Shown: positions 7,806-15,546, counted from the first letter of the stretch. The stretch: 18,388 nucleotides of DNA from Saprospiraceae bacterium (GCA_020852155.1 JADZBJ010000201.1:1-18388); one strand, 5' to 3'. The notes: generated from the sequence alone by a model not told the origin. A program made the numbers and translations.

Positions 7806-7850
7806 AACTTCCCGATTCGGAGTAATCTGAATCGGGAAGTTGCTTTTTTT
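7806..7850 (+). terminator. Strong intrinsic terminator after the peptide transporter
   Basis: A perfect 13-bp stem, AACTTCCCGATTC (7806-7818) with GAATCGGGAAGTT (7829-7841), has a 10-nt loop. It is followed by GC and seven T (7844-7850). It is the best terminator in the window. Its T-tract ends only 22 bp before the next start codon at 7873. Confidence 0.9.
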
Positions 7851-7872
7851 GCGCCTATATCTGATTGATCTC

Positions 7873-9747
7873 ATGGCAAAACGACCAACACAAAAGCCCG
7901 GCGCTGCGGCACAGGCCAATGTTCCCGCTGAATCTCGCCCTTTTTCCTGGCAGTGGCCATTACTGGCGGTTGTGCTTATCATCACCGCAGTAGTGTACTG
8001 GCCTTCGCTGCAGAACGGCTTTACGAACTTCGATGATGATGTGTATGTGACCAATAACCCGCACATCAACAATCCGCCCATTTTGGCCACCAAGGAAGTA
8101 GCGGGCAACTTCCACCCGCTGACTATGTGGTCGCTCTCGATGGATAACGAGGAACTGCCCAACAAAAAAGGGCCAGACCCAAAGCCGTTTCACCGTACGA
8201 GTTTGTTGCTGCACCTGCTAAATGTGGCCCTGACCTTCGGACTGGTTCGCGCCCTGCGCGGCAGTGTGTGGGTTGCTGCATTCGTGGCCTTGATTTTTGC
8301 CATTCACCCGATGCACGTGGAGTCCGTCGCCTGGGTGTCGAGCCGCAAGGATGTTTTGTTTTCGGCGTTTTTTCTGGGCGGATTGTGGCTGTATGCCCAC
8401 CAGCGCAACAAAGGAGAATTAGCGACAGGCGATTGGGCTAAAGTATTGATATTGTTCCTGTTATCCTTATTGAGCAAACCCGCGGCAATTGTATTTCCGG
8501 CCATCGTTTTACTCACGGACTGGTATTTGCAACCGCAAGGTCGCCGACAGTGGGTCATGTATGGCATCATGGGGGCCATGTCGGCTGTTTTCTCGCTGGT
8601 CACGATGAAATATCAGCAGCATGTCGGCGCAGTGGTGGAAGAAGATTACTTTTCATTTGGCCAACGCGCCATGTTTGCCGCATACGGTTTGATGGTGTAC
8701 CTGGGCAAACTGGTTTTTCCGTTCAATCTTTCAGCATTTCATCCGGCGCCAGACCGGACAGTAGCGTTTGGTTCGGCATTTTATGCAGCCATAGCCGGTG
8801 CGCTCGGTTTGCTGGCCGTTACTGCCTGGGCCTGGAAAAAAGGCTGGCGCAACTGGTTCTACGGACTGGCATTTTATGTCATCATGCTCAGCCTTGTGTT
8901 AGGCTTTATCAAAGTCGGTTCGGCGTTGTATGCCGAGCGCTATACCTACCTGGCTTACACGGGCTTGCTGCTGGCCATTGGCCTGTGGGGTGAGCGTTTT
9001 GTGGAAAAAGGCGCTGCACAAAAACTGGGTTTACTGGCAGCAGCAGGACTTTTTGCCGCCTTTTTCATTCAAAAAACGCGCGAACAAATCAGTGTTTGGC
9101 GCGATGGCGAAACACTGTGGACACAAGTCATTCAACAATATCCGCAGGAGCGCAACTACCTGTACAGGGGCTATTATCGTTTTCAACGCGAACAGTGGGC
9201 CGCTGCCATGGAAGATTTCGACAAGGCATACGAACTCAACCCGAACAATGAAACGAGCGTGCATATCCGCGCGCTTTGCTTTCAAAAATTGGGTAAAAAA
9301 GACGAGGCCATCACTGCTTTTAATGAATATGAAAGCAAGTTCCCGCCCAAAGCCGAAGTCTTGATCGCAGCAGGAAATCTGTATCAATCCCTGAACCGAC
9401 ACGCCGACGCTGTGCCGCGTTTTGAAAAGGCCAAAGAGTTAATGCCGGAAAGCATTGATGTGTATAACAACCTCGCCATCGGGTATTTCAACCTGCAAAA
9501 ACTGCCAGAGGCCGAGCAGATGTTTACCAAAGCCCTGAGCATCAATCCGAATTTTATACACGCCCTCAACAACCGTGGCGCTTGCCGCCTGACGATGGGG
9601 AAATATGCCGAAGCCATTGAGGATTTATCCAAATCATTGACCCTCAATCCCAATCAGCCGCAAATGCGCGACTACCGCGCCCGCTGCTACGATGCACTGG
9701 GTAAAAAGGCCGAAGCCGCAGCAGATCGGGCAGCCATGGGAAAGTAA
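7873..9747 (+). CDS. TMTC-like polytopic membrane protein with C-terminal TPR repeats
   Basis: The N-terminal two thirds is a polytopic membrane domain resembling TMTC and related GT-C fold glycosyltransferases. Landmarks are a membrane helix at 28-43, the acidic FDDDVYV at 53-59 (the place of the catalytic DD in GT-C enzymes), HPLTMWSL at 81-88, and FAIHPMHVESVAWVSSRKD at 142-160, which is the strongest family signature. From about residue 427 to 620 there are five or six TPR units with patterns such as WAAAMEDFDKAYELNPN and YAEAIEDLSKSLTLNPN. Length is 624 residues. The start at 7873 is chosen because the ATG at 7840 lies inside the terminator hairpin of the previous gene. A role in transferring sugar to proteins or lipids is inferred from the fold. 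Donor and acceptor are unknown. Confidence 0.85.
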   Translation: MAKRPTQKPGAAAQANVPAESRPFSWQWPLLAVVLIITAVVYWPSLQNGFTNFDDDVYVTNNPHINNPPILATKEVAGNFHPLTMWSLSMDNEELPNKKGPDPKPFHRTSLLLHLLNVALTFGLVRALRGSVWVAAFVALIFAIHPMHVESVAWVSSRKDVLFSAFFLGGLWLYAHQRNKGELATGDWAKVLILFLLSLLSKPAAIVFPAIVLLTDWYLQPQGRRQWVMYGIMGAMSAVFSLVTMKYQQHVGAVVEEDYFSFGQRAMFAAYGLMVYLGKLVFPFNLSAFHPAPDRTVAFGSAFYAAIAGALGLLAVTAWAWKKGWRNWFYGLAFYVIMLSLVLGFIKVGSALYAERYTYLAYTGLLLAIGLWGERFVEKGAAQKLGLLAAAGLFAAFFIQKTREQISVWRDGETLWTQVIQQYPQERNYLYRGYYRFQREQWAAAMEDFDKAYELNPNNETSVHIRALCFQKLGKKDEAITAFNEYESKFPPKAEVLIAAGNLYQSLNRHADAVPRFEKAKELMPESIDVYNNLAIGYFNLQKLPEAEQMFTKALSINPNFIHALNNRGACRLTMGKYAEAIEDLSKSLTLNPNQPQMRDYRARCYDALGKKAEAAADRAAMGK

Positions 9748-9896
9748 GAGGCGTTTAGAAAACTATGCCAAAGACAAGATAATGCTTCAATTGGCCTGAC
9801 CATTAATCGTCCCTGAAGCCAACACTCTACGTCAACCGGCCTTATAGAAATGCCGACTTCGCCCCCAGAAACCACTACAAGTAAAATCTCACTTTT

Positions 9897-10796
9897 ATGA
9901 ACATCACCACCCTCGACCTCGAATTTTTAAACCTCGACCACGCCATCGCAGCATTTGTCGTGGAAGGCTCCGACGGCTTGTCACTGGTCGAATGCGGGCC
10001 GGCCTCTACCCTGCCCCATTTACAAGCGGCCATGCGCGAAAAAAACTGGAAAATCGAGGATGTTCGACGGGTTTTTCTGTCCCATATTCACTTCGATCAT
10101 GCCGGAGCAGCGTGGGCATTTGCCGAAAAAGGCGCTACCATTTACGTTCATCCAAAGGGTTTGCCACACCTGGCTGCGCCTGAACGCCTGTACAACTCAG
10201 CCCGCATGATTTATGGCGAACAAATGGATACGCTATGGGGCGAAATGCGCCCGATTGAGGAGACGTTGCTCTATGCGCCTCAACACGGCGAAACCATTAC
10301 GGTGGGAGATCAGCGCTTCACGTCGTGGTACACGCCCGGCCACGCATCGCACCACATCGCATGGGAATTTCATGAAGGCGATCAATCGGTTATTTTTTCA
10401 GGCGACGTGGCCGGTGTGAAAATCGGCAACGGCCCGGTTCAGCCGCCTTGCCCGCCGCCGGATATTGACATCGAAGCCTGGCTGCAATCCATCCAACTGA
10501 TGCGTGAACTGGATGCACCCACGCTGTTATTGACGCATTTTGGCGTGATAACGGATAAACATAGCCACCTGGATTCATTAGAGCGCCATTTGCAGGCTTG
10601 GGCACAATGGATGCGCCCGCACTTCGACGCAGGCACTGCCGCGGAAACCATCATTCCATTATTCAAAGAATTTGTTGCCGACGAATTGCGCGCCAGCGGC
10701 CTCGACGATGAAGGCATCAAGCGTTACGAAGCGGCCAATCCGGCATTTATGTCCGTGGCTGGCTTGTTGCGCTACTGGAAAAAATCTAGCGGTTAG
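9897..10796 (+). CDS. Metallo-beta-lactamase-fold hydrolase
   Basis: This is a soluble 299-residue protein of the metallo-beta-lactamase superfamily. The metal-binding residues are all visible: SHIHFDHAG with His63, His65, Asp67 and His68; His149 in TPGHASHH; Asp170 in FSGDVAG; and His214 in LLTHFG. This set normally binds two zinc or iron ions and supports hydrolysis of esters, thioesters or similar bonds. The second half (residues 195-299) is an alpha-helical extension seen in many housekeeping members. There is no signal peptide. The substrate is unknown. The gene is preceded by a 149-bp gap in which I see nothing clear, and it is convergent with nosY. Confidence 0.9.
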   Translation: MNITTLDLEFLNLDHAIAAFVVEGSDGLSLVECGPASTLPHLQAAMREKNWKIEDVRRVFLSHIHFDHAGAAWAFAEKGATIYVHPKGLPHLAAPERLYNSARMIYGEQMDTLWGEMRPIEETLLYAPQHGETITVGDQRFTSWYTPGHASHHIAWEFHEGDQSVIFSGDVAGVKIGNGPVQPPCPPPDIDIEAWLQSIQLMRELDAPTLLLTHFGVITDKHSHLDSLERHLQAWAQWMRPHFDAGTAAETIIPLFKEFVADELRASGLDDEGIKRYEAANPAFMSVAGLLRYWKKSSG

Positions 10797-10883
10797 TGGT
10801 GAACGGTAAGTGGTTAGTTTTTTCATCATTTTCAGTCATGGATGAACACAAATAACCAAATCCACAAATAACCAACACCCCAC

Positions 10884-11651
10884 CTACAAATCCTTCTTTC
10901 CAAAAAACCGGACTGCGAAAAAAACAGGAATAAAAATCCAGGCCAGCAGTATGATACAGGCAAATACAATACCTGTGCCCGTGCCTAAAAATTCGCGGAA
11001 AAGCGCTCCGGTATAACCCATCAGCGCAGAAATATCCATTTGCAACAAAACGACAACCCTGGAAAGGTCAATCGGATTGAGCGCAATGACGCCCAGCATT
11101 GCTTTTTCCAGCGGATAGTCCGCAAAAGCAAACATCAGGAACAACACCAGCGCATCGTACAACAGCGCAAAATAAAACCAGAGTAACAACGCCAGTCCGA
11201 TACCGCGTGCTTTGTCGCGGGTCAGCACCGAGGCCAGCATGGCAATGGACACAAAAGCCACTGAAAGTCCGGCAGCGACCAGCACGAGCGTCAAACCGGT
11301 TAAATCCGGCGAAAAAATCGCTACGGGAATACCGATACCGACCAATACAGCCAGTTTCATGGCCGTTGCCAGGCCAAAAAATTCGCTCCACAGGATGACA
11401 CTGCGCCGAACGGGCTGTGCTGCCAGGAGTTCGATAAATTCGGCAGAATTGTACAGGTGAATGGTCGAGAAAATGATGCTCACCAGGGGCGTAACAATCA
11501 GCACAATATTCAGCAAACCCACCAGTCCCTTGGTGGAGTCGCCGCCCAGGTTGAACAGCCCAAAGGATACGGCCAACAAAAACAGGGTATAACCCAACAG
11601 CATCCTGTTTTGAAGGATGTCGTACAAGACGTATTTAACAATGCGAATCAC
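10884..11651 (-). CDS. nosY: NosY, permease subunit of the NosDFY maturation system
   Basis: This is the membrane subunit of the ABC-type complex that, with NosF and NosD, supports assembly of the CuZ centre of nitrous oxide reductase. The product is 255 residues with six hydrophobic segments, near residues 17-35, 42-65, 91-112, 115-140, 148-172 and 225-247. It carries the NPIDLSR stretch typical of NosY-type permeases. I place the start at the GTG at 11651 (VIRIVKYVLYDIL), 4 bp after the nosF stop, because it matches the usual short NosY N-terminus. The alternative ATG at 11705 would overlap nosF by 50 bp and add MASVLLRLTHLLTPKTDI. It is the last gene of the cluster. No terminator was seen after it. 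Confidence 0.92.
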   Translation of the reverse strand: MIRIVKYVLYDILQNRMLLGYTLFLLAVSFGLFNLGGDSTKGLVGLLNIVLIVTPLVSIIFSTIHLYNSAEFIELLAAQPVRRSVILWSEFFGLATAMKLAVLVGIGIPVAIFSPDLTGLTLVLVAAGLSVAFVSIAMLASVLTRDKARGIGLALLLWFYFALLYDALVLFLMFAFADYPLEKAMLGVIALNPIDLSRVVVLLQMDISALMGYTGALFREFLGTGTGIVFACIILLAWIFIPVFFAVRFFGKKDL

Positions 11652-11655
11652 GATG

Positions 11656-12402
11656 TCAGTTTTTGGAGTTAGCAGATGAGTTAGCCGTAGCAGTACCGAC
11701 GCCATTTTTCATGACCTGTGCCAGCGCGCGGGTGAATTTGTCTTCGCCGGTGCGATTTTTCAATTGTTCAATGGATTGATAAAATTGAATCCGGCCATCC
11801 ATGATGTACAGAACATCGGTGGTCAGGTCGTCCAGATCGCTCAGGATATGCGAAGTGACAAGAATGAGTTTGCCTTTCTCCTTTTCGGCCAGGACTTTTT
11901 CTTTCAGCATTTCAGACGAAATCGGATCTAGTCCGGCGGTGGGTTCATCCAGAATGAGCACATCGGGATTGAATAAAAAAGCAAGACACGCGCTGACCTT
12001 TTGGCGTGTGCCGCCGGACAAGGTGCGCATGGGTTTGTGTGCAAATTTTTCAACTTCATAAGCCCGTATCAGGTCATCATCGGTGGGCCGGGCCTCGCCC
12101 CTGATCTCCCTGACCATGTCAAATAATTGCCCGACGCGCATGTTGTCCGGGTAGCGGCCGATTTGGGGCATGTATCCGATTTTTCGGCGGTAATCCCATT
12201 GGCCCAGAACGGACTGCCCCTGAAGGACAATGTCACCGCTATCCGGCACAACCAGGCCCAGCAGGCATTTCAGGAAAGTCGTTTTGCCCGAACCGTTGGG
12301 TCCGATCAGCGACACGGCCTGACCGGCATTCATGGTAACACTGATGTCGTCCAGTGCCTTGAGTTTGCCGAAAGATTTGGAAAGCGAGGTAGCGGTAAGC
12401 AT
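11656..12402 (-). CDS. nosF: NosF, ABC ATPase of the NosDFY maturation system
   Basis: This cytoplasmic ATPase powers NosY during CuZ maturation. It is 248 residues. Walker A is GPNGSGKT at 34-41, the signature is LSGGTRQKV at 128-136, Walker B is DVLILDE at 147-153, followed by PTAGLDP, and the switch His is His185 in VTSH. The QKV signature matches NosF rather than general transporters. The start at 12402 (MLTATSLSKSFG) is chosen because the longer frame from 12477 would translate a purine-rich simple repeat into a proline-rich tail. It follows the fasciclin gene by a 113-bp gap and runs into nosY with almost no gap. Confidence 0.94.
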   Translation of the reverse strand: MLTATSLSKSFGKLKALDDISVTMNAGQAVSLIGPNGSGKTTFLKCLLGLVVPDSGDIVLQGQSVLGQWDYRRKIGYMPQIGRYPDNMRVGQLFDMVREIRGEARPTDDDLIRAYEVEKFAHKPMRTLSGGTRQKVSACLAFLFNPDVLILDEPTAGLDPISSEMLKEKVLAEKEKGKLILVTSHILSDLDDLTTDVLYIMDGRIQFYQSIEQLKNRTGEDKFTRALAQVMKNGVGTATANSSANSKN

Positions 12403-12423
12403 AAATAGAATGATGAGGAAAAA

Positions 12424-12499
12424 AGGTAGAGGGTAAAGGGAGGAAGGCGGAGGGCAAAGGGTGGAGGGTGTGGTCATGCCATTCTACCGTCCACCCTTT
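12424..12499. repeat. Purine-rich low-complexity stretch and 10-bp inverted repeat
   Basis: The plus strand carries imperfect repeats of GGGTAAAGG and GGAGGG types at about 12424-12470. Inside the gap, AAAGGGTGGA (12456-12465) and TCCACCCTTT (12490-12499) are perfect 10-bp arms around a 24-nt loop. It lies after the fasciclin gene and before nosF on the minus strand. No T-tract follows on that strand, so it may modulate nosF expression or mRNA stability rather than end transcription. Confidence 0.55.
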
Positions 12500-12515
12500 T
12501 CCTTTTCACCGATTT

Positions 12516-13079
12516 TTATTGAGGTAGAAGTACGCCATCAATGACGTGGATAATACCATTGCTGGCAGGAACAGTCGCAATAATATTGGCGCCATTGACG
12601 GTGACTTTGCCACCTGAAACGCCAATTTTCAAATTGCCGCCATTGGCTACGGAAATGGACTGGCCATCCTGAAACATGTCTGTTTTAAAAACACCTAACG
12701 CAACGTGATATTGAAGAATATCCTGCAAATCGGCTTTCTTTTCAGGTTTCAGTAACCCTTCGACTGTACCAGCGGGCAATTTTTCAAAAGCGGCATTGGT
12801 CGGTGCAAAAACAGTGAATGGCCCTGCATTCGACAATGCATCAACGAGTTCGGCGGCTTTGACGGCTGCCACCAGTGTCGAATGGTCTTTGCTACTGGCA
12901 GCTACTTTGACCACATCCTTCTGGGAATCATCATCCTGTACTGCCGACTGGCCGCCGCCTGCCGGTGCTGCGGCATCATTCGAAGCTGTGGAAGTAGCGG
13001 GCGCGTTGTTGGTGCAGTTGGTCAGAACAGACACAAGCAACATGCTCAGGAAGAGCATGGTAACGGATTTGAATTTCAT
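12516..13079 (-). CDS. Fasciclin (FAS1)-domain lipoprotein in the nos operon
   Basis: The product is 187 residues. The N-terminus is a lipoprotein signal ending in VLTNC (Cys22), followed by a low-complexity Ala/Ser/Gly/Asp linker to about residue 52. Residues 54-187 form a single FAS1 domain with both hallmark motifs, GPFTVFAPTNAAFEKLP and NGIIHVIDGVLLPQ. FAS1 domains generally mediate adhesion or protein-protein contact. Here the gene lies between nosD and nosF on the same strand, 56 bp after nosD, so a role near NosZ or its maturation is suspected but not shown. No internal promoter was found ahead of it. Confidence 0.92.
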   Translation of the reverse strand: MKFKSVTMLFLSMLLVSVLTNCTNNAPATSTASNDAAAPAGGGQSAVQDDDSQKDVVKVAASSKDHSTLVAAVKAAELVDALSNAGPFTVFAPTNAAFEKLPAGTVEGLLKPEKKADLQDILQYHVALGVFKTDMFQDGQSISVANGGNLKIGVSGGKVTVNGANIIATVPASNGIIHVIDGVLLPQ

Positions 13080-13135
13080 AACTTTAGATGGTTGGTGTGA
13101 CGACTATAAATAGAGCATGGCTCGCATCAGGATTT

Positions 13136-14371
13136 TCAGGCGTGGTTCAGGGATTTCATGAACGGTTGTTGATCCATGAGTTGTTCGGGCGTCAGTGAAG
13201 GCACAATTTTTTCGACCTTGTCCATGAGATAAACCATGAAACTGCGCATCAGGAGCAGTCCAAAAGGCATGCGTTCGACGACGACAGCGTACAAACTGAC
13301 GGGCCGAAATGGCACGTCGCCGATACCGTCGCGGTTGAGGTCGTAACCCTCGTAGCGATCCCAGTAATTGTTGTCGAAGGTGTTGAGTACCAGGCTGCCA
13401 TTGGTGGATACGTCGAATGTGTTACCCACAAAATCATTTTGCCGGATGGTGTTGGCATCGCAACTGGCCTGTACGCGCAAGGCCCAGCCATTTTCCTGAA
13501 ACCTGTTTTGCTCGATGATGATGCGGCTGGCGCCTTCGAGATAAACGCCCGCAGAGTTTTGTTCAAAGCGGTTTTTCCAGATATGGCTGTCGGAAATATC
13601 TTTTAACAAAAGGCCATAGGCGCTGCTGCCCCAGTTGAACCCAAACAGATTTTCGGTCATTTTAACCTGCCTGGAATACATGACAGCAACGCCTGCCCCG
13701 TTTCGCACAAACCGGTTGTGGTGGTAATGGTCGTTGTGCGAAAACATAAAATGCAAACCATAGCGCATGTTTGCTTCGCTGTGGTTGTAGCGTATTTCTG
13801 AATCCGTGACAAACTCGAAGTAAATGCCATCGCGGTGCCCCGTCAGGTAATTGCCTTCAATGAGCGCGCGTTCGCATTTCCAGAGGTGAATGCCATTGCC
13901 ACAGTTTTGCTCTTCTTTTAAAATGCCCTGAACGTTATTTGAAGCGACACGGCAATCCTGGGTGTTGGACAGGTAAATGCCAAAATTACAATCGCGTAAA
14001 TGGCAATTTTCGATCACGACCCTTTGAGCGGAAAGCACTTTTATGCCCGCCAGGTCAATGGTGCTGAGTTGTCCGCTGTTGCGGATTTCCAAACCGAAAA
14101 TGACCACATCGGAAGCCGTGACGGTCAGAATCTCTACCTGATGATTGCCGTCAAGTACCGGATAATTCAGGCCGATCAGGGCCAATGGTTTATCAATCGT
14201 CAGATTGCCTTCCTGATAATACCCTTCGTGTATGTAGATGGTATCGCCCGCAGCAGCCATGTTGATGGCCTCCCGAATGCTGCCCGTTGCCTGACCGACG
14301 CCTGCATGGATGGAGGCCGCCGCCAAATCCATAGCGCCAAGAGCGAACAAGAGTGTTATCAGAAATTTCAT
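13136..14371 (-). CDS. nosD: NosD, periplasmic copper-site maturation protein
   Basis: NosD is the periplasmic partner of NosF and NosY and is needed to build the CuZ centre. The 411-residue product has a Sec signal peptide (MKFLITLLFALGAMDLAAA). A right-handed parallel beta-helix of PbH1 repeats follows, visible as recurrent N.F..N and GI.L motifs from about residue 85 to 330. The family-typical C-terminal segment NNYWDRYEGYDLNRDGIGDVPF follows, then a moderately hydrophobic tail near FGLLLMRSFMVYLMD. The start lies 14 bp after the stop of the haem-binding gene, consistent with one transcript. Many histidines (for example HNDHYHHNRF) could bind metal. Confidence 0.96.
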   Translation of the reverse strand: MKFLITLLFALGAMDLAAASIHAGVGQATGSIREAINMAAAGDTIYIHEGYYQEGNLTIDKPLALIGLNYPVLDGNHQVEILTVTASDVVIFGLEIRNSGQLSTIDLAGIKVLSAQRVVIENCHLRDCNFGIYLSNTQDCRVASNNVQGILKEEQNCGNGIHLWKCERALIEGNYLTGHRDGIYFEFVTDSEIRYNHSEANMRYGLHFMFSHNDHYHHNRFVRNGAGVAVMYSRQVKMTENLFGFNWGSSAYGLLLKDISDSHIWKNRFEQNSAGVYLEGASRIIIEQNRFQENGWALRVQASCDANTIRQNDFVGNTFDVSTNGSLVLNTFDNNYWDRYEGYDLNRDGIGDVPFRPVSLYAVVVERMPFGLLLMRSFMVYLMDKVEKIVPSLTPEQLMDQQPFMKSLNHA

Positions 14372-14385
14372 GTTTAGATAGATGA

Positions 14386-14862
14386 TTATTTATCGTCTCG
14401 CTCCTCGCCCCCACCCTCGCCTGACTGCGCATTGAACCAGGCAATAAGTTTGTTGCGATCGCTGTCTGATAATTTTGCTTCCGGGTGCATACCGAACCAG
14501 GTGTAACTGGATAATGGCATTTCACCCTCTTGTAATGTTTCTGCTGATTCTTCAAAAACCTCGGAGCGATCCTCGGCATTCAATTTGCCAAATTCAGAAA
14601 AGTTGACATGCTCGCGCCCCTCGTTGATGTGATTGGCCACCCACCAGGAAACGGGCGCGACTTTACTGTACCAGGGGTAGCGCGTTTCGAATGAGTGACA
14701 GTCATAACAGGCAGTTTTCATGATTTGCATCACGTCGGAAGGCGCGCCGGATACCTGCTGAAAATCCAGACTTGCATTCACCGCAGGATTGGTTATTGAG
14801 GGTCTGATGAATTGGGCTACTGCAAGCAGTCCCAAAAAGCCGAAAAACACTTTTTTTAACAT
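14386..14862 (-). CDS. Haem-binding domain protein (c-type, CxxCH) of the nos operon
   Basis: This is a 158-residue exported or membrane-anchored haem protein. Residues 1-19 are an uncleaved signal or anchor. CYDCH at 52-56 is a single c-type haem site, followed by the family signature YPWYSKVAPVSWWVANHINEGREHVNFSEF at 62-91. The possible sixth ligands are Met114 in GEMP, and Met125 or His126. The pattern matches the Haem_bd family of Bacteroidota. It is the first gene after the promoter at 14,879-14,909 and precedes nosD by 14 bp. The likely role is electron transfer toward NosZ or in NosZ maturation, inferred from position. The C-terminus is a Gly/Glu/Asp-rich tail. Confidence 0.92.
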   Translation of the reverse strand: MLKKVFFGFLGLLAVAQFIRPSITNPAVNASLDFQQVSGAPSDVMQIMKTACYDCHSFETRYPWYSKVAPVSWWVANHINEGREHVNFSEFGKLNAEDRSEVFEESAETLQEGEMPLSSYTWFGMHPEAKLSDSDRNKLIAWFNAQSGEGGGEERDDK

Positions 14863-14864
14863 AA

Positions 14865-14880
14865 TGAACTTTTTTGTTCA
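14865..14880. promoter_or_regulatory. Small inverted repeat covering the transcription start of the nosD operon
   Basis: TGAAC (14865-14869) and GTTCA (14876-14880) flank a run of six T. The repeat lies 2 bp from the start codon of the haem-binding gene and overlaps the end of the -7 element. It could be an operator or a leader hairpin, and it is short enough to be chance. Confidence 0.35.
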
Positions 14881-14909
14881 AATTTAGTGAAAAAGTGGCT
14901 TTTTCCCAA
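14879..14909 (-). promoter_or_regulatory. Promoter of the haem protein-nosD-fasciclin-nosF-nosY operon
   Basis: On the minus strand TTG (14909-14907) and TAAATTTG (14886-14879) are separated by exactly 20 bp. This is a full match to the Bacteroidota -33/-7 consensus. The predicted start of transcription is near 14,872, which gives a leader of only about 10 nt before the ATG at 14862. No recognisable FNR/CRP-type box (TTGAT-N4-ATCAA) was seen nearby, so the regulator is unknown. Confidence 0.75.
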
Positions 14910-15014
14910 TAAAATCCATCAAAAAAATTCAATTTAGATCGCATATCAATAAACCCTTTTCTCGACTTCTATGGCAGATCTGCCCTTGACTGGAAAAATT
15001 ACTTTTTAAAACAG

Positions 15015-15066
15015 TAGTATTTTATTTAAAACATTTTGTACTTTTACAACATTGTTTAAAATACTA
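15015..15066. promoter_or_regulatory. AT-rich inverted repeat upstream of the SnoaL-like gene
   Basis: TAGTATTTTA (15015-15024) and TAAAATACTA (15057-15066) are perfect 10-bp arms. Between them lies TACTTTTACAAC, a one-mismatch version of the Bacteroidota -7 element (TAnnTTTG), but no well-spaced TTG was found. The element ends 1 bp before the start codon and could be an operator for this gene. Confidence 0.4.
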
Positions 15067-15067
15067 A

Positions 15068-15433
15068 ATGTTTCAAAAAATGACAACAAAAGAAGTAGCC
15101 GCCCGTTTCTGGGCATTGGCGCAACAAGGTCAGTACACACAAATACAGGATGAACTCTATGCCGCCGATGTGCGCAGTATTGAGGCATCTGAAGATTTTT
15201 TGCCCAATGCTGCCGGCATCGAAAAGGTGCGGGAGAAGGATAAACTCTTCAACGACATGGTCGAACAAATGCACGATGGCTACTGCACTGAACCTGTTGT
15301 CGCCGGCAACTTCTTCACCTGCGCCATGGGCATGGATATCACCCTGAAAGGCCAGGGACGCATCAATATGGACGAAGTTGCCGTCTATGAAGTCAAGGAC
15401 GGCAAAATCGTCCTGGAACAGTTTTTCTATTAG
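15068..15433 (+). CDS. SnoaL/NTF2-like small protein, antisense inside the nos cluster
   Basis: This is a 121-residue soluble protein of the SnoaL/ketosteroid-isomerase-like (NTF2) fold. Visible family features are the N-terminal helix VAARFWALAQQGQYTQIQDELYAADVRSIE, a central helix with GIEKVREKDKLFNDMVEQMHDG, and the C-terminal strands INMDEVAVYEVKDGKIVLEQFFY. A start at Met5 (15080) is possible. It is the only plus-strand gene between 10,884 and the right edge, and it separates the nosL fusion from the haem-binding gene. The sequence TTGTTTAAA occurs just before the gene (15052-15060) and just after it (15437-15445). No substrate can be predicted, and a link to N2O respiration is unproven. 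Confidence 0.88.
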   Translation: MFQKMTTKEVAARFWALAQQGQYTQIQDELYAADVRSIEASEDFLPNAAGIEKVREKDKLFNDMVEQMHDGYCTEPVVAGNFFTCAMGMDITLKGQGRINMDEVAVYEVKDGKIVLEQFFY

Positions 15434-15435
15434 AG

Positions 15436-15546
15436 GTTGTTTAAACTGCAACAAGTCTGCAAAAATCACGATGAAAAGGAGGGTTTGAAGGTTCATCTGG
15501 CGATGCTCTTCAAACCCTTTCCATGCGTCAAACTTATTTAAACAAC
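15436..15546. terminator. Nested inverted repeats, bidirectional terminator between convergent genes
   Basis: The inner stem AGGGTTTGAAG (15480-15490) / CTTCAAACCCT (15508-15518) is a perfect 11 bp with a 17-nt loop. The outer arms GTTGTTTAAA (15436-15445) / TTTAAACAAC (15537-15546) are a perfect 10 bp. The right outer arm overlaps the last codons of the nosL fusion gene. The inner hairpin is well placed to stop transcription from both converging genes. T-rich runs are short, so efficiency is uncertain. Confidence 0.65.

Noticed and set aside
9748..9896. Gene remnant between the TMTC-like gene and the hydrolase
   Set aside because: No frame shows recognisable protein features, and no repeat or promoter could be supported.
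10797..10883. Terminator between the hydrolase and nosY genes
   Set aside because: Only imperfect direct repeats (GGTTAGTGGT type, ACAAATAACCAA) and a T-run were seen, with no convincing stem.
12403..12477. N-terminal extension of NosF
   Set aside because: It translates a low-complexity purine-rich repeat into a proline-rich tail absent from ABC ATPases.
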